Shown piece after piece: positions 1 to 7,798 of a DNA stretch of 64,000 nucleotides. The first letter of the stretch is position 1. Each line of letters begins with the position of its first letter. The notes under the pieces are model-generated. The model did no database searches. It saw only the letters and a list, made by a program, of their open reading frames with translations, and was not told the DNA's origin. The stretch covers positions 186,001 through 250,000 of the forward strand of contig NZ_JADBDS010000006.1 of the NCBI RefSeq assembly GCF_014873705.1. The letters run 5' to 3'. This DNA is from Mycobacterium sp. OAS707 (GTDB lineage: Bacteria > Actinomycetota > Actinomycetes > Mycobacteriales > Mycobacteriaceae). The translations under genes were made by a program, and so were the position numbers.

Positions 1-2
1 TC

Positions 3-863
3 TACGGGCCGTCACTCGATGGCACGCTGCCCGGCAACGAGGTCATCGTGCAGAGCCGCGCCGCAGACCGAGTGACATATGCCAGGGCGATGGGCCCGAT
101 GCAGTTCCTGCCCGGCACCTGGTCCCGCTACGCCAGCGACGGCGACGGCGACGGCAAGGCCGACGTGCAAAACGTGTACGACGCTTCGCTGGCGGCGGCT
201 CGCTATCTTTGCAGCGGCGGACTGAATCTGCGTGATCCGAGCCAAGTGATGGCCGCGATCCTGCGCTACAACAATTCGATCGCCTACGCCCGCAATGTGC
301 TGGGCTGGGCCGCGGCCTACGCAACCGGCGTGGTGCCGGTTGACCTGCCGCCGATCACCGGGCCGGTGCCGCCGCTTGGCGACGCCCACCTGGACAACTA
401 CCAAGGCCTCGGCCCCGGCCTGCCGGAGAACGCTCTCGGGCTGCCGGCCAACGACCCGTTGGCCTTGATTCCGATGATGGGTCGCGGTGACCTCGCCAGC
501 CAGCTCGCCCTCGGGCCCCTGCCTGGCCCGCTGCCGGGACCCGCGCCGCTGGTCGTCGCACAGCAACCGGAGCCCGAGCAGTCGGCGCCACCGCCGTGGC
601 TGCCGCCGTGGATGCAACCGCAGCAGACCGTCCAGGAACCGCCGTCGCGGCCTGCCGGGTGCGCGGTGTTCTGTATCACCCCGACCGCGCCCGCCCCGAG
701 CGCGGCCGCGGTGCCTGGTGATGCGCAGATGCTGATGCCGCAGGCCCCGCAGCCGGCCGTGCCCGCGATGGCACCCGAGCAGCCCGCGACCGAGACCGCG
801 CCGGCTGAGCAGCCGGCGGTGCTGCCACCGGCGCTGGGGCCTGCGCCGGGACCTGCTGGTTAA
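3..863 (+). CDS. Lytic murein transglycosylase, 5' end outside window
   Basis: Open from the window edge in frame 3, 286 residues visible. The first 100 or so residues carry an SLT/MltB-type transglycosylase core tail (AMGPMQFLPGTW, then YLCSGG and AILRYNNS). The catalytic Glu normally lies upstream of this and is outside the window. From about residue 105 the protein becomes a long Pro/Ala-rich tail, as in secreted mycobacterial wall enzymes. The product should cleave peptidoglycan glycan strands outside the membrane. The neighbour mrp follows at 35 nt, matching the order Rv1230c-Rv1229c of M. tuberculosis. The family call is solid; the true start and the signal peptide cannot be seen. Confidence 0.85.
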   Translation, partial: YGPSLDGTLPGNEVIVQSRAADRVTYARAMGPMQFLPGTWSRYASDGDGDGKADVQNVYDASLAAARYLCSGGLNLRDPSQVMAAILRYNNSIAYARNVLGWAAAYATGVVPVDLPPITGPVPPLGDAHLDNYQGLGPGLPENALGLPANDPLALIPMMGRGDLASQLALGPLPGPLPGPAPLVVAQQPEPEQSAPPPWLPPWMQPQQTVQEPPSRPAGCAVFCITPTAPAPSAAAVPGDAQMLMPQAPQPAVPAMAPEQPATETAPAEQPAVLPPALGPAPGPAG

Positions 864-883
864 AGAGGACCGTGGGGTCGGCC

Positions 884-889
884 TAGACT
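884..889 (+). promoter_or_regulatory. Candidate -10 box of mrp
   Basis: TAGACT fits the mycobacterial TAnnnT -10 pattern and ends 8 nt before ATG 898, so mrp may be transcribed separately as a leaderless message starting at 898 rather than at ATG 892. Confidence 0.4.
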
Positions 890-897
890 CGATGCCG

Positions 898-2040
898 ATG
901 TCTCAAACTCCCACTGACCTGGAATCGGCGATCCGCGCCGCGCTGGCCAAGGTGATCGACCCCGAGCTACGCCGCCCGATCACCGAACTCGGCATGGTCA
1001 AGAACGTCACCGTCGAGGCCGATGGTGGCGTGCACGTCGAGGTGTACCTGACCACCTCGGCCTGTCCGAAGAAGGCCGAGATCTCCGAGCGCGTCACCCT
1101 GGCTGTGGCGGACGTGCCGGGCACCGGCGCCGTCAAGGTCAGCCTCGATGTGATGAACGACGAGCAGCGCACCGAGCTTCGCAAGCAACTGCGCGGCGAC
1201 GCCCGCGAACCGGTCATCCCGTTCGCCCAACCCGGTTCACTGACCCGCGTGTACGCCGTCGCGTCCGGTAAGGGCGGCGTCGGCAAGTCGAGCGTCACGG
1301 TCAATCTGGCTGCCGCGATGGCCGCGCGCGGGTTGTCCGTCGGCGTGCTCGACGCCGATATCTACGGCCACTCGGTGCCGCGGATGATGGGCACCACCGA
1401 CCGGCCTACCCAGGTGGAGTCGATGATCCTGCCGCCGGTCGCCCACGACGTTCGGGTCATCTCGATCGCGATGTTCACCCAGGGCAACACCCCCGTGGTG
1501 TGGCGCGGGCCGATGCTGCACCGCGCGCTACAGCAATTCCTGGCCGACGTGTACTGGGGTGACCTCGACGTACTGCTGCTGGACTTGCCGCCGGGCACCG
1601 GCGACATCGCGATCTCGGTCGCGCAGCTGATCCCCGGCGCCGACATTCTGGTGGTGACGACGCCGCAGCTGGCCGCCGCCGAGGTCGCCGAGCGGGCCGG
1701 CGCGATCGCGCTGCAGACCAAGCAGCGCATCGCCGGCGTGGTGGAGAACATGTCGGGGCTGCTGATGCCCGACGGAACCACGATGCAGATCTTCGGTGAA
1801 GGCGGCGGCAAGCAGGTCGCCGAATCGCTGTCGCGTTCGGTTGGCGCGGATGTGCCGTTGCTCGGCCAGGTGCCACTGGACCCTGCACTGGTCGCGGCAG
1901 GCGATGACGGTGTGCCGCTGGTGTTGTCGGCCCCGGATTCGGCCGCGGGCAAGGAGCTGCGCAAGATCGCCGACGCGCTGTCCTCGCGTAAGCGTGGGCT
2001 TGCGGGCATGTCGCTGGGTCTGGACCCCGCGGGCCGCTAG
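898..2040 (+). CDS. mrp: Mrp/NBP35-type P-loop ATPase (Fe-S cluster carrier family)
   Basis: 380 residues from ATG 898 (ATG 892 is an alternative). The N-terminal 90 residues form a MIP18/DUF59 domain (VIDPELRRPITELGMV). A deviant Walker A GKGGVGKSS lies near residues 124-132, and LLLDLPPGTGD provides switch II. Members of the family bind ATP and carry or insert Fe-S clusters in the cytoplasm. The C-terminal CxxC pair that holds the bridging cluster in ApbC/Nbp35 is absent: after VVENMSG the chain reads LLMPDGTTMQIFGEGGG with no cysteine. That absence, also recalled for the M. tuberculosis ortholog Rv1229c, makes a classic scaffold role uncertain. The family assignment itself is safe. Confidence 0.92.
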   Translation: MSQTPTDLESAIRAALAKVIDPELRRPITELGMVKNVTVEADGGVHVEVYLTTSACPKKAEISERVTLAVADVPGTGAVKVSLDVMNDEQRTELRKQLRGDAREPVIPFAQPGSLTRVYAVASGKGGVGKSSVTVNLAAAMAARGLSVGVLDADIYGHSVPRMMGTTDRPTQVESMILPPVAHDVRVISIAMFTQGNTPVVWRGPMLHRALQQFLADVYWGDLDVLLLDLPPGTGDIAISVAQLIPGADILVVTTPQLAAAEVAERAGAIALQTKQRIAGVVENMSGLLMPDGTTMQIFGEGGGKQVAESLSRSVGADVPLLGQVPLDPALVAAGDDGVPLVLSAPDSAAGKELRKIADALSSRKRGLAGMSLGLDPAGR

Positions 2041-2044
2041 GCGC

Positions 2045-2437
2045 TCACGTCGCGTCGGTGTCGAACGGCGTCGAGGCGGGCGGCTCCGGCTGCGCGACGG
2101 GCGCAGGCGCCGACACTGGCTTTTCCGCGCTGGTCGCAGGCTTGTCGAATTTTCCGGTGAAGATCGAATCATCGCCGTCGAGAAGGTGTTTCGTCAGTGC
2201 GGCCCTCGGCGTCATGCCACGCAACTTGTTGAGCTCGCTCAGCGGCTCGCGCAGATCCTCGAATTCCGGGCCGAGGTCGTCGCGTAGTTGACTGGTGGCG
2301 CCGCTGATGTAGTCGCGCGCCTGGCGCAGCGCACCCGAGGTCCATCGGATCGCGCCGGGCAGCCGTTCTGGCCCGAGGATCACCAGGCCGGCGATCACCA
2401 GGACCAGCATCTCGCCCCAGCCCACGTTCGCGAACAT
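2045..2437 (-). CDS. tatB: Sec-independent translocase subunit TatB
   Basis: 130 residues. An N-terminal membrane helix (MFANVGWGEMLVLVIAG) is followed by the LGPERLP hinge and an amphipathic helix, the TatA/B signature. Length and the charged C-terminal tail fit TatB, the receptor component that works with TatC to export folded twin-arginine substrates. The start codon overlaps the htrA stop (TAATG), so translation is probably coupled to the protease gene. It converges with mrp, leaving 4 nt between the two stop codons. Ortholog of Rv1224. Confidence 0.93.
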   Translation of the reverse strand: MFANVGWGEMLVLVIAGLVILGPERLPGAIRWTSGALRQARDYISGATSQLRDDLGPEFEDLREPLSELNKLRGMTPRAALTKHLLDGDDSIFTGKFDKPATSAEKPVSAPAPVAQPEPPASTPFDTDAT

Positions 2438-3930
2438 TATGTCGTTGGAGTGTCAGCGCCCGGGGTGACCATCAGCGTCACGTGACGGCCGTCGCGGACC
2501 ACCTCGATCGGCGACTCTTGACCAATTGTCAACTGGCGCACCGCAACAACGAATTCGTCGGCATCTGCGACCGTGCGGTTGCCGACCTTGACGACGACAT
2601 CGTTCTCGAGGATGCCGCCCTTCTCGGCGGGCCCGCCCGCCTTCACGTTGGCCACCTGCGCGCCCGACGCGATGTCGTTGCTCACCGAGCGGGCGGTCAG
2701 GCCCAGCGTCGGGTGGGCGATCTTGCCGTCCTTGATCAGCGCGTCGATGGTCTTTTTGACCTCGTTGACCGGGATCGCGAAACCGAGGCCGCTTGCGCTG
2801 TCGGACAACGACTTTCCTGCGGTGTTGATGCCGATCACTTCGGCGTTCATGTTGATCAGCGGGCCACCGGAGTTGCCGTGGTTGATCGATGCGTCGGTCT
2901 GCACGCCGTCGATCACGGTGTCGGTGTCCGAGCCGTCACCGGACAGCGGCACCGGACGGTGCAGCGCGCTGATGATCCCGTGGGTGACCGTGCTGCGCAG
3001 ACCCAGCGGTGCGCCGGCGGCAATCACCTCATCGCCGACGACCAGCTTCTCGGAGTCGCCGAGCTTGGCCACCGACAGGTTGTCGACGTTGTCGACCTTC
3101 AGCACGGCCAGATCTGTCTTCGGGTCGCGGCCAACGAGATTGGCGGGTACTTCCTTGCCGTCGTTGAACACCACCGAGATCTTGTACTGGCTCGGGTTGG
3201 CCGCAGCCTCGGAGATGACGTGGTTGTTGGTGACGATGTAGCCGCGGCCGTCGACCACGACGCCCGAGCCCTGTGAGCCCTCGGAATCGCTGACGGCTTC
3301 GACCGTCACCACCGAATCAGCAATCGCGGCAGCCACTTTCGCGAACTGTCCGGGCGGAGGCGCGTCGTTGTTGCTGGTTTCCAGCGTGACCTTTGACGTG
3401 GTGAACGCCTCGACGACTTCAGCCGTCTTGCGACCCACCCAGCCGCCGCCGATGCCGACCACCAGCGCCAGGATCGCCAGGACCGCCAGCGCGACGTAGG
3501 AGACCCGGCCGCCGAACAGCACATCGCGCACGCCGAGCTTGCCCGTCGCGGCATATGACGTTGCAGGCGCGGTCTGCGGCAGCGCAGGAGTGCCGAGGGC
3601 CGCCGCGGCCCCAGGATTGCGCCAAGGGTCGTCGGCGTCGTCAGGACCGGCGCCGTCGCGTTCAGCCTCAAGCGCGCCCGCGTCGGCAGGGTGCCGCTGC
3701 AGTGAATCGCCACCCGCGTAGGGCCTGCCGAACGCCTCGGCCAGCACCGGGTCGGGCTTTTTGTCCTTCGGCGTGTACTCGGCTTGGTTGCGATAGCGGT
3801 CCAGACCCACGAACGACCCGTCGACGCCCTCGGGCCTGCCGAACGCGCGACGCGCCGCAGGATCGACAGGTGGACGCGACACAGGGCGCGGCTCTAGGCG
3901 CTCACGCCCGGACTGGTCCAGATTGGTCAC
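2437..3930 (-). CDS. htrA: HtrA/DegP-like membrane serine protease with PDZ domain
   Basis: 497 residues from a GTG start. A disordered cytoplasmic N-terminus of about 140 residues precedes one transmembrane helix (about 143-163). The trypsin-like domain has a full triad: His237 in TNNHV, Asp273 in KTDLAVLK and Ser354 in HGNSGGP. A PDZ domain occupies about 405-490. It should degrade or refold misfolded proteins on the outer face of the membrane. It lies downstream of sigE and rseA and is coupled to tatB by a 1-nt overlap, as in M. tuberculosis Rv1221-Rv1224, so it belongs to the envelope-stress response. An ATG 9 nt upstream in the same frame could also serve as start. Confidence 0.95.
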   Translation of the reverse strand: MTNLDQSGRERLEPRPVSRPPVDPAARRAFGRPEGVDGSFVGLDRYRNQAEYTPKDKKPDPVLAEAFGRPYAGGDSLQRHPADAGALEAERDGAGPDDADDPWRNPGAAAALGTPALPQTAPATSYAATGKLGVRDVLFGGRVSYVALAVLAILALVVGIGGGWVGRKTAEVVEAFTTSKVTLETSNNDAPPPGQFAKVAAAIADSVVTVEAVSDSEGSQGSGVVVDGRGYIVTNNHVISEAAANPSQYKISVVFNDGKEVPANLVGRDPKTDLAVLKVDNVDNLSVAKLGDSEKLVVGDEVIAAGAPLGLRSTVTHGIISALHRPVPLSGDGSDTDTVIDGVQTDASINHGNSGGPLINMNAEVIGINTAGKSLSDSASGLGFAIPVNEVKKTIDALIKDGKIAHPTLGLTARSVSNDIASGAQVANVKAGGPAEKGGILENDVVVKVGNRTVADADEFVVAVRQLTIGQESPIEVVRDGRHVTLMVTPGADTPTT

Positions 3931-3954
3931 CCGTTCATCACCCTCGTTATGGGA

Positions 3955-3977
3955 GCGCCCGCCCGAAAAGTGGGCGC
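3955..3977 (-). other. Hairpin in the rseA-htrA intergenic region
   Basis: GCGCCC (3955-3960) and GGGCGC (3972-3977) form a 6-bp GC stem with an 11-nt loop in the 73-nt gap between rseA and htrA. There is no U-tract, so it is not a standard intrinsic terminator. It could attenuate or process the sigE-rseA-htrA transcript. Confidence 0.35.
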
Positions 3978-4003
3978 CCGGCGCGCGTCATTTCGCATTC
4001 ACC

Positions 4004-4396
4004 CTACCGGCGCCTGCGCCGATACCGCGGTGTGCCGTCAGCAAACTGAGGCTGATCCGCTTCGTCGGGCGGTGCGGGTGGAGCGTGCGGGATCTGGGAC
4101 AACATGCCCAGCAGAGATGTCGGGATGGCGATGGAGCCGGAATCCCGCAAGGCGGCGCGGGCCTGACGCTGGGCCTCGACCTCGGCCGCGCACTCCTGGC
4201 ACAACGACAGGTGATGTGCGGCGCGCAGGTGCGCGGTCATCCGCAGTTCACCGTCGACGAACGCCGCGACCGCCTCGATCGACAGGTGCTCGGTGGAGCC
4301 GAATTGCCGGGGCCCGACCGGCGCATCGCTCTGCGAGGCGAACTGAGCGGGCAGCCAGGAGAACGCACGGCGGAACACATGTCCCGGGTCCACCAT
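4004..4396 (-). CDS. rseA: Anti-sigma-E factor RseA (zinc-binding ZAS type)
   Basis: 130 residues from ATG 4396, chosen because GAGAGGAG stands just upstream and the chain then starts MVDPGHVFRRAFSWLP as in mycobacterial RseA. The ZAS motif His-x3-Cys-x2-Cys is complete at His62, Cys66 and Cys69 (HHLSLCQEC). The protein binds and silences SigE in the cytoplasm, releasing it on redox change or after phosphorylation and proteolysis in M. tuberculosis (Rv1222). It follows sigE by 89 nt on the same strand and precedes htrA. No transmembrane segment is present, so it is a soluble anti-sigma factor. Confidence 0.93.
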   Translation of the reverse strand: MVDPGHVFRRAFSWLPAQFASQSDAPVGPRQFGSTEHLSIEAVAAFVDGELRMTAHLRAAHHLSLCQECAAEVEAQRQARAALRDSGSIAIPTSLLGMLSQIPHAPPAPPDEADQPQFADGTPRYRRRRR

Positions 4397-4485
4397 CACC
4401 CAGCTCCTCTCGTTCTTGTTCACGTCGCAAACGACGGTCCTGGATTGAATGTAGCGCGGCAGCCTGTGGGCCACACCCGCGAACC

Positions 4486-5271
4486 TCAGGCCGATTTCGC
4501 CGTGTCGTCCGAGTGGCTGGCCAGGTAGTCGCGCAGCGCCTGGCGTCCGCGGTGGATTCGGCTGCGCACAGTGCCGAGCTTGACGCCCAGCGTGGCACCG
4601 ATTTCCTCGTAGGACAGGCCTTCGATGTCGCACAGGACCACGGCGGCGCGGAACTCCGGCGGCAGCGAGTCCAGTGCGGCCTGCAGGTCGGGGCCCAGCC
4701 GCGAATCGTGGTAGATCTGCTCGGGGTTCGGCTCGTCGGCAGGCACCCGGTCATAGTCCTCGGGCAGCGCCTCCATCCGGATGCGGCCGCGGCGGCGGAC
4801 CATGTCCAGGAACAGGTTCGTGGTGATGCGGTGCAGCCAGCCCTCGAAGGTGCCTGGCTGGTAGTTCTGCACCGACCGGAAGACGCGGATGAACGTCTCC
4901 TGCGTCAGATCCTCGGCGTCGTGCTGATTACCCGACAGCCGATATGCCAGCCGGTACACCCGGTCGGCGTGCTGACGGACCAGCTCGTCCCAGGACGGCA
5001 TCGTGGTCGCGTCGCCGGTGGCGTCGAATACCGCGGTTCCGGTCAACTCGTCGGACGGCTCTACCCAGTTTCCGTCGGTGTACTGCTCGAGATGGGCCAT
5101 CGAGACTGGGGCCAGCTTGGTGGTGGTCGTCGGATCCTCCGTTGTTTCGGCTCTTCGCGCGAGCCGATCATCGCTGTCACAGCCGTCACTGATCATCGAC
5201 GGCTCGATGTCGGCGGAAACGCGTTTGTCCACGTGCCTATTCCCATAACGCCAGCGTCCGCCGTGTTCCAT
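4486..5271 (-). CDS. sigE: ECF RNA polymerase sigma factor SigE
   Basis: 261 residues from ATG 5271, which has GGAGAG 8 nt upstream. ATG 5337 and ATG 5196 are alternatives, and SigE is known to have several translational starts in M. tuberculosis. Region 2 (LAYRLSGNQHDAEDLTQETF) and region 4 (LSYEEIGATLGVKLGTVRSR) are typical ECF and nearly invariant against Rv1221. The N-terminal 90 residues before region 2 are variable. SigE directs transcription of surface-stress, heat and stringent-response genes. It is followed by its anti-sigma gene and by htrA and tatB. Confidence 0.95.
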   Translation of the reverse strand: MEHGGRWRYGNRHVDKRVSADIEPSMISDGCDSDDRLARRAETTEDPTTTTKLAPVSMAHLEQYTDGNWVEPSDELTGTAVFDATGDATTMPSWDELVRQHADRVYRLAYRLSGNQHDAEDLTQETFIRVFRSVQNYQPGTFEGWLHRITTNLFLDMVRRRGRIRMEALPEDYDRVPADEPNPEQIYHDSRLGPDLQAALDSLPPEFRAAVVLCDIEGLSYEEIGATLGVKLGTVRSRIHRGRQALRDYLASHSDDTAKSA

Positions 5272-5342
5272 GCGAGATACGCTCTCCGACTGGGGTGTGC
5301 TTGGCATATGAGCAAACTGAACTTTTCCTGAGAACATTCGTT

Positions 5343-5370
5343 ACCCGTTTTCCGACCAGCACAAACGGGT
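5343..5370. promoter_or_regulatory. Inverted repeat between sigE and the O-methyltransferase gene
   Basis: ACCCGTTT (5343-5350) and AAACGGGT (5363-5370) are perfect 8-bp inverted arms with a 12-nt spacer in the 178-nt divergent region. This is a candidate binding site for a dimeric regulator acting on sigE, its neighbour, or both. Confidence 0.4.
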
Positions 5371-5437
5371 TTGCGCAGGCTGTGATTCTGGCGATCGGGA
5401 CGGGCGTGTCGCGGCTGCGGCCCACATGGGTTCGCTC

Positions 5438-5443
5438 TACGCT
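5438..5443 (+). promoter_or_regulatory. Candidate -10 box, leaderless O-methyltransferase transcript
   Basis: TACGCT ends 6 nt before ATG 5450, which would then be the first base of the message. This argues against ATG 5426, which lies upstream of the box. Confidence 0.5.
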
Positions 5444-5449
5444 GCGGGC

Positions 5450-6115
5450 ATGGCCGGCATCGACGACGTCATCGGGGGCGGACCGCAGAGCCGGCCCGAG
5501 TCGATCGTCAGCCACGCCGAGGGCTCGATCTCCGAGGACGCGATCGTCGCCGCCGCCCGTGAGCGGGCCGTGGACATCGGCGCAGGCGCAGTCACCCCCG
5601 CGGTCGGTGCGCTGCTCTGCGTGCTGGCGAAGCTGACCGGCGCCAAGGCAGTGGTCGAAGTGGGCACGGGCGCGGGCGTCAGCGGGCTGTGGTTGCTCTC
5701 AGGGATGCGTGAAGACGGCGTGCTGACCACCATCGACGTCGAACCCGAGCATCAGCGGCTGGCCAAGCAGGCCTTCACCGAGGCGGGCGTCGGCCCGTCG
5801 CGGACACGGTTGATCGTGGGCCGTGCTCAGGAGGTCCTGACCCGGCTGGCCGACGAGTCCTACGACCTGGTGTTCATCGACGGCGATCCGGTCGACCAGC
5901 CGCAGTTCGTCGAAGAGGGCGTGCGACTGCTGCGGCCCGGCGGCGCGATCGTGGTGCATCGCGCGGCACTGGGCGGGCGTGCCGGCGACGCGAACGCCAA
6001 GGATGCCGAGGTCAGCGCTGTGCGCGAGGCGGCGCGACTGATCGCCGAGAATGAGCGGCTGACGCCGGTGCTCATCCCGCTCGGCGACGGCCTGCTGGCC
6101 GCCGCGCGCGACTGA
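5450..6115 (+). CDS. Class I SAM-dependent O-methyltransferase (Rv1220c-like)
   Basis: 221 residues from ATG 5450, chosen from the -10 box 6 nt upstream. ATG 5426 would add 8 residues. It shows the Rossmann SAM motif VVEVGTGAGVSGLWLL, an acidic strand end (TTIDVEPEH) and YDLVFIDGDP, typical of the catechol/caffeoyl-CoA O-methyltransferase family. Family members methylate small hydroxylated acceptors using a divalent metal; the substrate is not known. It is divergent from sigE in all mycobacteria I recall (Rv1220c). Confidence 0.85.
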   Translation: MAGIDDVIGGGPQSRPESIVSHAEGSISEDAIVAAARERAVDIGAGAVTPAVGALLCVLAKLTGAKAVVEVGTGAGVSGLWLLSGMREDGVLTTIDVEPEHQRLAKQAFTEAGVGPSRTRLIVGRAQEVLTRLADESYDLVFIDGDPVDQPQFVEEGVRLLRPGGAIVVHRAALGGRAGDANAKDAEVSAVREAARLIAENERLTPVLIPLGDGLLAAARD

Positions 6116-6170
6116 ATTTTCTTCCGCACCCCAAATCGCGATCTTTACGGATTTCTGACGGGGTAGATCC

Positions 6171-6200
6171 TTGACTGTGCACTGAACGCGTGTTTAGTGT
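6171..6200 (+). promoter_or_regulatory. Promoter of the tetR gene at 6208
   Basis: TTGACT (6171-6176) and TAGTGT (6195-6200) are spaced 18 bp and the -10 ends 7 nt before ATG 6208, giving a leaderless message. The -10 box lies inside the operator palindrome, so repressor binding would block polymerase. Confidence 0.55.
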
Positions 6201-6216
6201 ACTAAACATGCGTTCA
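6183..6216. promoter_or_regulatory. 34-bp palindromic operator over the tetR start codon
   Basis: The arms TGAACGC (6183-6189) with TGTTTAGT, and ACTAAACA with GCGTTCA (6210-6216), make a nearly perfect 34-bp inverted repeat. It spans the -10 box, the presumed transcription start and ATG 6208. This is the expected layout for autorepression by the adjacent TetR protein, as described for Rv1219c. Confidence 0.75.
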
Positions 6217-6894
6217 GCGTCAGACGATCGCACGGCCGTCGCCCGGATCCGCGACGCCGCGATCGAACAGTGGGGTGAGCACGGCTTCAACGTCGGGCTT
6301 CGCAGCATCGCCGAGTCCGCTGGCGTGTCCGCCGCACTGGTGATTCATCACTTCGGCTCCAAAGACGGCCTGCGCAAGGCCTGCGACGACTACATCGCCG
6401 AGGAGATCCGCACCGGCAAGTCCGCTTCGATGCAGACCAGAGATCCGGCCGACTGGTTTCGGCAGATGGCCGAGATGGAGTCGTACGCGCCGATGATGGC
6501 CTACCTGGTGCGCAGCATGCAGTCGGGCAGCGAGCTGGCAAAGATGCTGTGGCAGAGGATGATCGACAACGGCGAGGAGTATCTCGAAGAGGGTGTGCGA
6601 ACCGGCCTACTCAAGCCCAGCCGCGATCCGAGTGCCCGCGCCAAGTTTCTCGGCCTGACCGGTGGCGGCGGATTCTTTCTCTACATCCAAATGCACCCAA
6701 CCCCAACCGATCTGCGCGCCGTCCTTCGCGATTACGGCGAGGAGATGATCCTGCCCGCCCTCGAGCTCTACACCGAGGGCCTGATGACGGACTCAACCAT
6801 GTACGACGCATTCCTCGAGGCGCGTGAAAAAGGTATTCCGTTCACATCCAATGAAGGAGAGCACAATGACGGCGGCATCTCTGCAACGAGCTGA
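6208..6894 (+). CDS. TetR-family repressor of the downstream ABC exporter (Rv1219c-like)
   Basis: 228 residues from ATG 6208. A GTG at 6190 in the same frame lies inside the operator upstream of the -10 box and is unlikely. The N-terminal TetR helix-turn-helix is clear (IAESAGVSAALVIHHFGSKD). The C-terminal ligand domain is variable as usual. The gene overlaps the ABC ATPase start by 29 nt, so the three genes form one transcript controlled by the 34-bp palindrome. In M. tuberculosis the ortholog Rv1219c represses the multidrug exporter Rv1218c-Rv1217c. The function is inferred from that synteny. Confidence 0.9.
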   Translation: MRSASDDRTAVARIRDAAIEQWGEHGFNVGLRSIAESAGVSAALVIHHFGSKDGLRKACDDYIAEEIRTGKSASMQTRDPADWFRQMAEMESYAPMMAYLVRSMQSGSELAKMLWQRMIDNGEEYLEEGVRTGLLKPSRDPSARAKFLGLTGGGGFFLYIQMHPTPTDLRAVLRDYGEEMILPALELYTEGLMTDSTMYDAFLEAREKGIPFTSNEGEHNDGGISATS

Positions 6895-7798
6895 CACTTC
6901 GCGGTCGCAGCTCGCTGTCGAAATCCGGGGCCTGTCCAAGTCGTTCGGCCGCACCAAGGCGCTCGACGGTCTCGACCTGACGGTCGCCCCGGGTGACATC
7001 ACCGGATTCCTCGGCCCGAACGGTGCGGGCAAGTCCACCACGATCCGGGTGCTGCTGGGCCTACTGCGCGCAGACAGCGGCACCGTCCGACTGCTCGGCG
7101 GCGACCCCTGGCAGGACGCGGTGGGACTGCACCGGCGAATCGCTTACGTGCCGGGCGATGTCACGTTGTGGCCCAACCTGACCGGTCTTCAGGCCATCGA
7201 CTTCCTTGTCCACCTGCGCGGTAACGGCGTCGACACCAGGCGCCGCGACGAGTTGATCGAGCGGTTCGAACTCGACCCACACAAAAAGGCGCGCACCTAC
7301 TCCAAGGGCAACCGGCAGAAGGTGGCGATCATCGCCGCATTCTCGACCAACGCCGAGCTCTACATCCTCGACGAACCCACTTCTGGCCTGGATCCGTTGA
7401 TGGAGAAGGCATTTCAGACCTGCGTGGAGGAGGTCACGAAGCAGGGCGCTGCGGTGCTGCTGTCCAGCCACATCCTTGCCGAGGTGGAGAAGCTCTGCGA
7501 CAACGTCACGATCATCCGCGCGGGCCGTGCGGTGAAATCCGGTACGCTCGACGACCTGCGACACCTGATGCGCACCACGATCACCGTGCGCACCCGCGGC
7601 GATGCCGGTGTGCTGCAAGACCTTCCGTATGTACACGACTTCGCAGTCGAGGACGCGCACGTCCGGTTCTCCGTTGACCGCAATGAGCTCGACTTCGTCA
7701 TGGAGCACCTCACCGATCTCGGCATCGCCGAACTGACGGTGGCACCGGCGTCGCTGGAGGATCTGTTTCTGCGCGAGTATCAGGGGGTGAACCGATGA
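6866..7798 (+). CDS. ABC exporter ATP-binding protein (Rv1218c-like)
   Basis: 310 residues from ATG 6866, preceded by AAGGAGA. Walker A GPNGAGKST lies at residues 50-58 and Walker B LYILDEP near 165-171, followed by the D-loop SGLDP and the switch His in LLSSHI. The signature is atypical (SKGNRQK for LSGGQ) and matches the DrrA/Rv1218c subgroup. It powers the membrane protein encoded next, with which it overlaps by 4 nt (ATGA). Probable role: efflux of drugs or lipids under TetR control. Confidence 0.92.
   Translation: MTAASLQRADTSRSQLAVEIRGLSKSFGRTKALDGLDLTVAPGDITGFLGPNGAGKSTTIRVLLGLLRADSGTVRLLGGDPWQDAVGLHRRIAYVPGDVTLWPNLTGLQAIDFLVHLRGNGVDTRRRDELIERFELDPHKKARTYSKGNRQKVAIIAAFSTNAELYILDEPTSGLDPLMEKAFQTCVEEVTKQGAAVLLSSHILAEVEKLCDNVTIIRAGRAVKSGTLDDLRHLMRTTITVRTRGDAGVLQDLPYVHDFAVEDAHVRFSVDRNELDFVMEHLTDLGIAELTVAPASLEDLFLREYQGVNR

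Noticed and set aside
3949..5331. Plus-strand open frame of 460 codons antisense to rseA and sigE
   Set aside because: Covers two well-known genes in antisense and is Arg/Pro-rich without any domain.
5272..5449. Possible MprA-type boxes upstream of sigE (TTCTCAGG, GTTCAG)
   Set aside because: Only loosely similar half-sites; I cannot recall the consensus precisely enough to support them.
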